64,000 bases of DNA. Origin: Amoebophrya sp. A120 (lineage: Eukaryota > Sar > Dinophyceae > Syndiniales > Amoebophryaceae). The stretch is taken from the NCBI GenBank assembly GCA_905178155.1, contig CAJINV010000001.1, positions 11,825,832-11,889,831 on the forward strand. The letters are read 5' to 3'. This document shows, one piece after another, positions 13,866-23,500 of the stretch. How positions within the stretch are numbered: the stretch's first letter is position 1; every line of letters begins with the position of its first letter. The notes beneath the pieces were generated by a model. The model was not told the origin of the DNA. It saw only the letters and a list, made by a program, of their open reading frames with translations, and did not search any database. A program made the translations under genes and the position numbers.

Positions 13866-16800
13866 TCACAGTGAGAGATTTCTCTTGCTGCCACCCGTGA
13901 GCTTCTTGCCGGTCGCGTAGAGAAACTTATCCAGCGAGCTGCTGATCGTGAAGATTCCGCCGATAATGACACAGAGGCTGGTGAGGAAGTGCGAGAACGG
14001 GATGAATCCCAACCGTTTCTGCACGAGGAAGGGCGAGAAGTCGTAGACTAGAAACACTCCAGGCAGCCCGGCTAGCTGCTCCGTGTTCACCAGTACGTTG
14101 CGGCTGGCCTCCGTGGAGGAGTACTGGTGCGAGTACTTTTTTGACGTCTCTGGGTACCGATCCTCCATGAAAATCGTGGGAATCAATTTGTTGTTATCAG
14201 AAGGGAAAGACGCCGCAATGAATCGCCATATGCAAGGGAGTTCTCATCTGCATCAATTTGGGTCACATTAATAAAATATCCTTGTTTGCTACGAGGGATC
14301 ATGCGGGCGTTTTTCACTTCGATAGATGTAGTAGTGAAACATGAAAGCGCCGTGGTCCACAATCTTCGACGTACCTTGTTCGTTTGATGTTTGTAGTGGT
14401 TCTGGTTTTCGAGTTTTACAACTTTAGTAAACGAACAGCGCACTGAAAAGACAAAAAAGAAAGAAAGGGAAAACGAACTGAGTGGGAAAATAAGTGTCTT
14501 TTTCTTGGAGGGGTTCGAACTGACAGGAAAAGAAGAGTTTTTGTGGAGGGCGGGGGTGATCGAACTGGGCAACATACAGAGAAGAAGGAGGAGGGGGGGA
14601 ACGAACTGCACACCAGGGAGAAGGAAAAGGGGGCCTCCGCGGTGCGCGAACTGACTGCGCGCGGCACCGTGCCGCCTTGGGCAAGCACAATGGACGCGCA
14701 ACAAGGTGCACACAGACCCATGGCGACGAGAAAGAGGCGCGCCAGCAGCGCGCCGCCATTCGTTGTAGCGGCAAGAAGCAACAGAACGATGCGCGTAGTG
14801 GTTGCAAATCACGCAGGACTGGACAGGGAAACACGCGACCAACCGGAGAAAATCGAGCGCCCCACCGTGTCTGAAGACGGGCCGGCGGCTTCCCGGCGGG
14901 CCGTCGAGGCCTCCCCGGGGCGCCTGTGCGTAGCTGTATGGCCTGCCACATAGGCGGCCGCTCTCCCTTGGCCCTTTCCTTGGACCTTTCCTCCAGATTT
15001 TGGCAGATTTTCGGCAAATTTTGGGGAGCTTTCAAAAACGCAAGCGCCGTGGTCCACGATCTTCGACGTACCTTGTTCGTTTGATGTTTGTTTGTATTGA
15101 TAGACTTCTAAACTTCGTGCAGTAATCCAAATGACAGCCTTCACTTTCATTATTTTCGCGAGGTTCTTCATTGAGCACCTTGAACAAAAGACTAACACTG
15201 CCACTGGAAGAACATCCCCTGGCTGAACGACCCACTGGCGTACCTTCCGGCGTATCATACTGAAAAGCGCATCCCATAGTGCAACCATTTGCAATACATT
15301 TGCGTTTTTCATCTCGCTGGTCAGTGTGACGAAAATCAGCTATCTGTGCTGATGGCACGCTTTGCAAACGCAAAATAAGAACATGCCTACTCCCCAAAAT
15401 TATCTGGTCGCAAGTATGTGCGATGTGCTTTTCTCTACAGCATACAGTGGCGCATCCACGAGGCCATTGAAGCGCGGACCAAACTGCAAGCGATTGATGA
15501 TGTGCGACGTGTTATCCTGAGTAAAAACGTACCCACACCAGAGTCAGGTTGGGGATTTTGCAACACAAACCTAGGAGTTTTGTGAGTCACGCATGACGCG
15601 TTGCACTCTGCAGTGTAGTGCAGGTTAGCAAGTGCAGCCGCCTCACAGATTCATCTGCTCATCCTGTTCACAGCATCACAAATTCCAAAACACGATTGGA
15701 AATGGCTCCCATGGGGATGCGCATTACAAGTCTTCCTGTCTTTGCAAATCTGCATTACAACTCTGGTGTGGGTACGTTTTTACTCAGGATACGTGTTGAA
15801 GCCCTCGGAAACGTCTCGGATGTTGAACTCGTGGACGTGTCTGTATGAAGTGCAAATTTGTCTGGGTCTGGAAGACTGCATGTTTGTCATGCTTGTCTGG
15901 CACGGCTCTCAAATCTGTCATGCACGTTACCCAAGACCAAGAGCACAAGACAATTTCTCAGCCATTCAGAAACGCAGTTTGTCATGCAGAACAGGCAACA
16001 CCTAGAAGCTCAGAAACCTGTCATGCTGAGCCAGCACTTGTGGCCTCCTCATGGTACGCCACCCAGCATCACAAGTTTCCAGACCCAGACAACATTTTTG
16101 CATTTGATAGTCTGCCCTGGCGAACAATGGACTTCCCCAGCGCCACGTGGACATTCCCGGCGACCTTCGACACGAGCACGTCGCCGTCGACGACGCAGCC
16201 GACGATGTGCTTGCACTGTTCGGACTCCTTCAGGACTTTGTAGTAGCTGAGCCCCGCTTGCGTGTACGCCTCCTTCAACGATTTGCAGTCGTTGCAGCAC
16301 GAGCCCTCGGGCATGTTCGAGGCCGCTGCGTAGCACGACAGACAGGCTCCTTCTGGCGCCACCGGGTCCTCGCCAAACCGCCCGAACCGATCCACGGGGT
16401 ACTTCTGGAGCCCGCCCGAGTCGATGTTGATTTGGTTCTCGCCCGACGAATCCACCGTGTCCACGGAAACCTCGTCACATCGCAGGTCCGGAAAGGTGAT
16501 ATTCAGCCCGATGGGTAGCTTCTCGTCGGTCGTCGTGTCCACCACGATGTGGTCCGAAATTCTCGTTGACAGGTAAAATCTTAGCTCCCCCGCGATCAGG
16601 ATCAGCATAGAAATGTACGTGAGCAGTGATATCGTGCCCCCGCTTTTCGTCTTTATGTTGTAGTCGTCATGCACCTTTTTGCAGAAGTTTTTTCAAAAAC
16701 GCTATATCCTCGACATTTTAATCGCGTCAAAATTTCCATTTACGAAAAAAACAAAGCACCCAGGGTAGAGCTCGGCCGCAGTGGAGAGTACTTTTATGCG

Positions 16801-16925
16801 TATTATACCTTGTTGTAGATATCAAACTTCTTGATGAAGGAGTCGCCGTCCCGCGCTGCCGGAGTCTCTGCACCGACGTTCCGCTTCCGTATCCCGCCAT
16901 CATTCATGTTGAAGTTGTCATCCAT
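13866..16925 (-). CDS. ERGIC3/Erv46-like ER-Golgi cargo receptor
   Basis: Seven exons: 16925-16809, 16674-16110, 15838-15792, 15507-15446, 15112-15072, 14374-14325 and 14189-13866. They sum to 1206 nt, 401 residues, close to the family length of about 380-400. Erv46/ERGIC3 cycles between ER and Golgi in COPII/COPI vesicles with Erv41. Visible features: short cytosolic N-terminus with FIKKFDIYNK, TM1 (LLTYISMLILIAGELRFYL), Cys-rich lumenal part with CLSCYAA and SCCNDCKSLKEAY, KVAGNVHVALGKS, FNTSHIINRLQFG, then YYIKLIPTIF, GLPGVFLVYDFSP, and TM2 (FSHFLTSLCVIIGGIFTIS). Three of six introns are introners (families 1, 2 and 4) and a fourth is bounded by a 50-bp direct repeat. The remaining two are canonical. 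The ATG at 16925 is chosen because it gives the usual short N-terminus. Confidence 0.93.
14195..14324. mobile_element. Introner, family 4 (short, in Erv46)
   Basis: 130-bp element with imperfect inverted ends: TATCAGAAGGGAAAGACGCC from the left and TATCGAAGTGAAAAACGCCC from the right. Flanking 5-mers GTTGT (14190-14194) and GATGT (14325-14329) match at four of five bases. Excision of element plus one 5-mer gives ...FHYYIKLIPTIF, exactly the conserved Erv46 sequence, which fixes the boundaries independently. Confidence 0.8.
14345..14394 (-). repeat. 50-bp direct repeat, copy A (Erv46 intron 5 acceptor side)
   Basis: Matches 15042-15091 at 49 of 50 positions. The repeat contains a CAAG|GTACG proto-splice site. 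In copy A the acceptor AG is used and the sequence after it is exon 6; in copy B the donor GT is used. Confidence 0.9.
15042..15091 (-). repeat. 50-bp direct repeat, copy B (Erv46 intron 5 donor side)
   Basis: Partner of 14345-14394, 697 bp away. The intron between the two GTACG sites (15071-14375) is GT-AG and its length equals the repeat spacing. Intron sequence just after the donor is therefore a copy of exon 6. Confidence 0.9.
15513..15791. mobile_element. Introner, family 2 (in Erv46)
   Basis: 279-bp element with near-perfect inverted ends of about 32 bp starting TATCCTGAGTAAAAACGTAC and continuing CCACACCAGAGT. Flanked by perfect CGTGT repeats at 15508-15512 and 15792-15796. Excision of element plus one repeat joins EGFNT to SHIINRLQFG, the conserved Erv46 lumenal motif. 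The 5' edge in the sense strand reads GTATCCTGAG. Confidence 0.93.
15844..16109. mobile_element. Introner, family 1, copy 3 (in Erv46)
   Basis: 266-bp element, ends TATGAAGTGCAAATTTGTC and TATCAAATGCAAAAATGTTG (read inward), flanked by GTCTG at 15839-15843 and 16110-16114. The interior closely matches copy 2. Excision plus one repeat joins KSIVRQGR to HVHEFNIRDV in frame. Confidence 0.93.
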
Positions 16926-17581
16926 CTTGCAGCCGAGAGAACCCTTATCAGGGAAGCGCACGGCCACTTGCAGACCGCAACAGTTATGGCTGTAAGTAGA
17001 AAATAAACCAATGAGAAGCAGGTCTTTGCTGTTGACCAAACTGCTCTCTCGCAAAAGGACGCGCAAGAGACAACGCTAAAGACGGGGGCGCGTTTCAGAC
17101 GCGCACCACGTGCGGCAGACACACGCTCACTCAAGCAAACTCAATGCTCGCCAGAAGGCGCTTTACCTACTAGTCCTCTCCTTTCTCGCTTCGCTCCTTC
17201 TTCGCTCAAATTTTTCGTGTGTGAAATAGTAGCGCTGCAATTGATCGCTGTCCTTGATATGCATGGCCAGCACATCTTCGTCGCATACACGGGTAGGAAC
17301 ACGCACGCACAGGCCCGGGAAACAGAGAGCCCGCTCCTCTCCTGCGCCAAAAAAAAAAGGCTTTGAATTATCTATAACTTCCTATTGATTCCTCCTCATT
17401 TTGCTCCGTTTACGTCCAGAAAAAAACACATAATCTACTCAAAAGATTCCATCTGTGACTCCTAGTTAACGTTTTTATGCAATTCATTGAGAGTAAAAAA
17501 TACGTTTATTAGGAACTAATTGCTATGCTAATTTCTAGCTTTCTTGCAGTTCTTCAAAAAAACACATCAGTAAGAACAGCC
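16926..17581. other. Intergenic stretch upstream of Erv46
   Basis: Gap between the Erv46 start and the stop of the giant gene. The frame upstream of the Erv46 ATG stays open to about 17066 but has no conserved content, so it is treated as 5' leader. Nothing else recognised. Confidence 0.4.
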
Positions 17582-20500
17582 TCACTCCTTCCCGTAGCGG
17601 GCAAGCAAGTATGACCATTGCTTTCCAAGAGAGTGCAACAATGTGCCGTCCTCCCCGTCGTGGCCGCGTGGCGTCCTGGTGACAGGTGCAACCGCCGACG
17701 AGGCCATACTGTCGTCCGGGGACGCTAAAGACAACACGGATGCTTTTACGCCCTGGAAAGTGCTGTTTGAGTTGCTCGTCGTCGGTCGATTTCGTGCGGC
17801 GTACAGATTCGCGGGCGGGTTTAGCTTTTTCGGCGACGGCGACTTCCTGTGTGTCGTTTTTGGCGAGTTACTCCTTTTGCTCATTCTTGATCCCGTTCGC
17901 GGAGACAAGTCTTCCTGCCGGGCTCCTCGTCGCGATTTACTTGTGTGCTGCAGGTCAGCCAACAGGCCTGTCGGTACGAAGGGGTACGCGCTCCTGGATC
18001 CGAACCCTGCAGTTGCGCTGCTTTTCTTCGTGCTCGATGCAGCTGCCGAGCGCTGAGAGGAAGAACTCGTCGCCCGCTGATTTCGCGACAAAGTCGCAGG
18101 CTGGGAGGGTGGTCGTCGATTGGGAGAGGAAACTTTTTTTGCCCCCGTGCTGGCACTGCCTCTACTGTCGTCATTGTAGAATAACAGCGGTTTATTCCGC
18201 GGATAATTCGCGACATGCAGACTCTGCCCCGCAGTTTCCGACGCAGAATTCTCGGCGGACAGAGATACTTCCGGTATTCTTGCCGGGAAAAATGCTACGC
18301 TCTTTTCCAGACTCGCCGCTTCGATTTCTTGCTCATCGTCGGCGACCGCCGGCGTGACCACTTGCTTCTGTTCTTTCAATTGTGTCTCCAACTCGAAAAC
18401 TCTTTGAAAGAGCTCCAGATTTTTCGACGTCTTGCAGCGCAGCTCCTCCTCCAATGCCGCACGGTCTAGGGGCTTGGCTGCGTTGCTACTTCTGACAACC
18501 GGAGTGGTCCGCAGTAACGGAGATGGTGCCGTGATGCCGAAGCGAAAGGGCCGGGGTCCGTTGTCCTCCAATATCTGTGGCGATGAAGGAGGTTTCTTGT
18601 CTGCGATACCAACCGGCGTGGCCGCTGCGAACTGTTGTTCCCCGTCATTTCTATCGCTAGTCTCTTGATGTGGACTTTGCTCCTCTGGTCTTCCGAGAAG
18701 CGACGCCTGAAACTGCTCCAGGCTTTTCGCTAGCGGGGAAGAAGTTGAAGCTTGCGCAGTGTTGAAGTTGAAGTGCAGCAAGGGCGTCGTCCGAGATATC
18801 TGTTGTTCCAGCTTGTGGTGGAGACTGCGCATAAAATTCGGGCTGTCGCGGTTCAACACAGCAGTTTTCTCGACTGCAGCTATCGGAAGTTCTTGCGAAG
18901 GAGGCTGTTGTAGTATCACCGCCTCTCGTTCTTGTCCTTTCTCGTCGTCACACCGCTCTTCGTGGAGGTCTAACCGCAAAAAATCCGGGTCGCGCGAGAA
19001 CCGAAATCGCGGAATGAGCTCTGTTTCGTCGCTCGTCTCCGAGTAAAACAACGGATTCGGGGGCCCCTTTGCCGCTGCGCCTGATCGCACGGGCGGGGAA
19101 AACACCCTCGCTTCGGGCGAAAGCGGCTGCTGATCTGCCGCCGGATGATCCTTGCCGAGTTCCGGCGCCGCCCACTGAAACCCAGCAACCGTGCCGAACT
19201 TCTGCGATTGGGCTGCCTGCGCCTCGCCTTCCGGAAGTAAGATTTCTTTCGACGCTCCCGCTTCTGAGCGCTGCGGCATCGGAAGTTCCAACGGTAACTT
19301 CGATTGCAAGTTTTGCTGTGCGAGGACTTGCTCCTGCTGCTGCTGCTGTTCCAGCAAAGCCGCTTGCTGCTCACTTCTCGACGCGCTAGTTGTATCCGAA
19401 CCACGCTTCTTCCCGGCTAATTCTCGCATCCACAACGGCAAATCATCGTCGTTCCCGGATGAATTACGATTGTTCAGATCTTGCTCAATGTAGCTCGCCG
19501 TGGACCTCCGCTTTGCTGCGTTCACGTTTTCCCAGCCTTGCCGCACTTCGCTGGCCAAGGCGGGCGAGGAGGTGCTCCCCCCGGCGCTGCGCTCATGCGC
19601 TCTTTGCACGTTCTCCAGCACGATTTCTTTCTGCAGCTCTTTTATCTGCGAGGCCATCGCGGCCACGAGCGCCTGGATCTCCTGCTGATCTTGCTCGGAG
19701 ACGAACGTCTGCTGGTGCGCGACAACCAGCGCGCCATCGTACAGCTCGAGGCACTGCGCAAACAAGTCCTGTTGTCTGGCGTTTGGCGGTCCGTCGCGGA
19801 ACATGGTTTCTAGCCGCTTTAGGGCCATCTTCGCCGACTGGAGGGCGGGCGATGAATCCTCAGCCTGGGCTTTCGACTGCCGAGATTGTTCATTCGCGTT
19901 GGTTGTATTCGTCAGCTGCATCACTCCTGCTGGCGCTTGTGGCAAAGCGACGGACAATCGGTACGCGCTGCTCAGGTAGATTTGCGATTCCAACTCTCGG
20001 ATGCTATCCGCGACGAAGAGCCCCAGTTTTCTCTGCACCTCATCCGGGACCGCTTTCGTCGGAATATTTGCTTGTGATACTGCTGGCTGCCCAGCTGTTG
20101 TACCAGCAGACACCATAGCTTCCGCTTTGGTTGCGTCAAAGTAGGACTGGCAAAGCTCGCGAATCTTGGCGCGGAGCGCCTTCTGCTGCGTCGAAGCGGC
20201 GTTTTTCTCCAAACTTCCGAACGACTGATCCAAACGCTTCTCCGTGTTGTGCAGCTGATTCTGCAAAATTTCGCGCGGCAGCGCCGGACTTTGCGGGCCG
20301 CTGCTCGACACCGCAGCAGCCGCGGGAGCGGCGGGCGCCGCCGGCTTGGACAGTTGCACGTCCGCGGGCTGATCCATCAGCATCAGCGGCTCCCCGCGCG
20401 TCGCCCGGGCCAGGAGCTGCAACAGATCGGACGCCGCGACGTCTTGCAAAACGTCGTGCACCATGCGGGCGACGCGGTCCACGTGCTCGCACTGCGGCAG

Positions 20501-23500
20501 AAACCCGTTGCGCTGCAACAATTCCGCCTCGCGGGCGAGCTCGGTGTGAATCTGGCACAAATCTTGCAAGTCCGGGAGCAAACCAATGATATCTTCCGGA
20601 ACCTTCAACTCGTCCCGTACCCGCTGCACGCGTTGCAGCGCGCGCTCGGACGCTGCCCTCTGCTGCTCGCGCAGGTTGGTTTTGGTGCGCAGCGCCACCG
20701 CGCTAGAAGTAGTTGCATTACTAGAAAAATCTTTCGCAGAAGCAACCCCACTTGCAGAAGCTGCGTTTGTCTTGCCCCTCGCGCCACCGCCCAAGTAACT
20801 GTCTCTCGCCCCCGCTCGCGCGTCGCGCATTAAGCGATCCGAATGGTGCGTCATGATGTTGTGGGCCATGCTGACGACGCTTTGCGCTTCCAAATGCTGC
20901 AACTGCCGGGCAGCCGCGGCGTTCAATTTGAGAACCATCTCGTTTGCTCTCCCGACGCCGAGCTGCGCGGTCGGCACGATTTCCGCCTCGGCCAGATCGT
21001 GGATGTGCTCCACAAAGTGGAAGGCGGTGTGGAAAAACGTTCGCCTCTGCTCGGAGAGCCGCTCGGCCTCCTCCGCCTCCACACCCGCATACTCGTACAC
21101 CTGGCCGACCTCCATGGCGCACTTTTCAATGCGGTCCACCGCAGTGCCCGCCAGGCTAGCGAGCGCCGTGCCCTTGTTGTTACTTTTCACAATCTGCAGC
21201 TCATGCTCGGCGACTTCCATGGATTCGAGAACAACCTCGGTTTCCAGCTCCCGCTTCTGATCACAGATCGCGCGACGCAGCATCGTCATCGGGGCGGCGA
21301 CCGTGGCGCTCGTCTGTGCAATTGTGAGGAGTTTGAAATACTAATGAAAGTCGAATGCGAAGTATGTCTAATGTCTGTCACCATAGACCTCGACGAGACA
21401 GAAACTACAACTTACTGAGCGGAGAAAACGAACATTACTATCGCGAAACAAAACAAAAGCACGTTATACCCTTCCGTCTCCAGTGCCCAACGGCAGTGTT
21501 CCGCGCATTGACCGGTCGGACATTCTACCGCTCAACCTGTCTGCGTTCGCACTCAAGGACCGATCTAACAGACTGAGCTCGCGAATCTTCCGCATTTTCG
21601 CGTATTGGTTCCCAGTCGGTGCTTGCACGGAGAAGAGTTGGCTTTCGAGAAAGAAGACTTCCTGGTCTTCCCTTGACGACAAGGCGCGCACGGATGAACG
21701 GCTTGCCGCACCGACAAAACTGCGCGTCGTCATTCGGCTGTCCGTACTGAACATCTGCGGCGCGGCACCGAGCGGCTTCTTGCCCAAGGCGAAGTTCGTG
21801 TCTTGCTGGTTCAACACGGTGAGTTTATCCGGCAAAGGGGGTTGGTTCGCGCTATCCACCGCCCCCGCGGTTCCAAAGTTCTTCATCAGCCAGGGCAGCA
21901 AACTGGAAACCCCGAGGAATCCAACATTCTCCGCATCCTCGTTGGTCGCCAAAACCGCGTTTCCGTAGCCCAGAATGATCTCACTTTCCAGTTCCCGGAA
22001 CTGTTCCCGCGTCAGGTTCTCCAGCCGGGAGTTCACCAACGCTAAAGGGTCCTGCGCCATGGAACTGGAGGCACTGGCTTCCGTCTCGAAGCAGAGAAAC
22101 TGCAGCAGCAGCGCGCGGTCCGCTTGCGCGAGCGCCGCCGTCTCCATGTGGAGGCCAGTGCAGAGCTTCTTCACGCGCTGCAGTGCGGCGATGCCCTCCT
22201 GCTTCAGAAACGCATCGTCCGGGCGAAGCGCTGGGATCTGCACGTTGGGAAAAATCCCGCTCAAGCGCTGCGACGCGGGTCCCGCGCCGAGCGACGCGGA
22301 AAACAAGCCGGTGTCGGCTTCCCAACTTGCCAAAGCGGTTTTCATCGCCGCCGCGTTTTGACTACCGGCCCGCTTCTGCTGCAACAGCAACTGCACGTAA
22401 TCCCGCGCGAAACGGAGAACACCGGTCTCCAGCTCCCGCATCTTCAGAAGAGAAACGTCCTGCAGGATGGGCAAGTCCAGCGTCGTGGGTTCGAACCCCA
22501 CACTGGACATCTCTTGCAATAGTTGTACGTCGCGGGCGACAGCTGGGTGGGACGTCATATCCAGAAACTCCGCTAAAATGTGCGACAGCGTATCGACCTT
22601 CTGCCCCACTCGTCGCACCGCGAAGGCCCAGTCAGACGCATCATCATCAGCGGCCAGATTCCGTGACGTCGTCCGAATGTCGGGGAACTCAGAGGCTAAA
22701 CGGCCGGAAACAATCTCCGTCTCCACGTCACGCAACAGGCTCAGCATCAAATCTGTTTTGGGGTGTGGAATTCAGGTCTGGAAAAGGAAAGAGAAAAAAC
22801 GTTGGGACAGTATGCAAGGCTTTTGTTTGAAGCAGTAAGGTACAAGTAGGATCGAAACTAAAAAGTGTTCTATTTATACCATCCAGCGTCCGAGACGCAT
22901 CTGCGGCTTCCGCAATGGTGGTACTCAAGTCGCGCATGAGCTCCAACAGATCCTGTTGCCGTTCCGAAGTCTCCGATTCCATGAACAGATTCGCGATGCG
23001 TGTGCAAGCGCGCGCGGCCGCGGCTGCCTCGGCGGTGAGCGGCGGAGTGGCTTTTTTCGTCTTGTATCCGACCACCATCTGCATCTTCCGGGACATCATC
23101 AGCTCAGCCTCCAGCTCCCGAATTTCGTCGATCAACATGCTCACTGCGCCGACGGAAGTCGAGTCTGGCATCTGTCCGAGCTCCGAAATGCGACCAACGA
23201 TGCCAAGCTGCGCGCCGGAGAAGCTTGCTGAATCCCCCGGCACGTTCGCCGCGAGCTTCCGCAGCCGTGCCTGCGTGCGGATTGCCTGCGCTTGGATTAG
23301 CGGGTGCACTTTTACTTGGGTCTTGTCGGTCTTCGCATCTGGTGCTGCTGTGGGAGTTGCAGCTGTGCTCGTGCGGTCCTGCAGAGCCAGGAGCTCCGCA
23401 CGGGCCAACTGGTCCATCGCAGCCAATTGCCGAGCTTGTCCGCTTTCGGCAAGGCGACGCAGGACAACCGCTTGCATGTCAGACACAGCGACTTGCTGCA

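Noticed and set aside
15113..15445. Erv46 intron 4 as a further introner
   Set aside because: No inverted ends or flanking 5-mer were found. A canonical GTATGC donor and CGAAG acceptor keep the frame, so it is treated as an ordinary intron.
15845..16250. Plus-strand frames of about 130 codons beginning in an introner
   Set aside because: The translated termini are the introner's inverted repeat (KCKFVWVWK-type peptides seen at several copies), and the rest is antisense to Erv46.
22470..22510. tRNA-like T-arm (GGGTTCGAACCCC)
   Set aside because: It lies in frame inside exon 5 of the giant gene (SSVGFEPTT) and no acceptor stem, D-arm or anticodon arm can be built around it.
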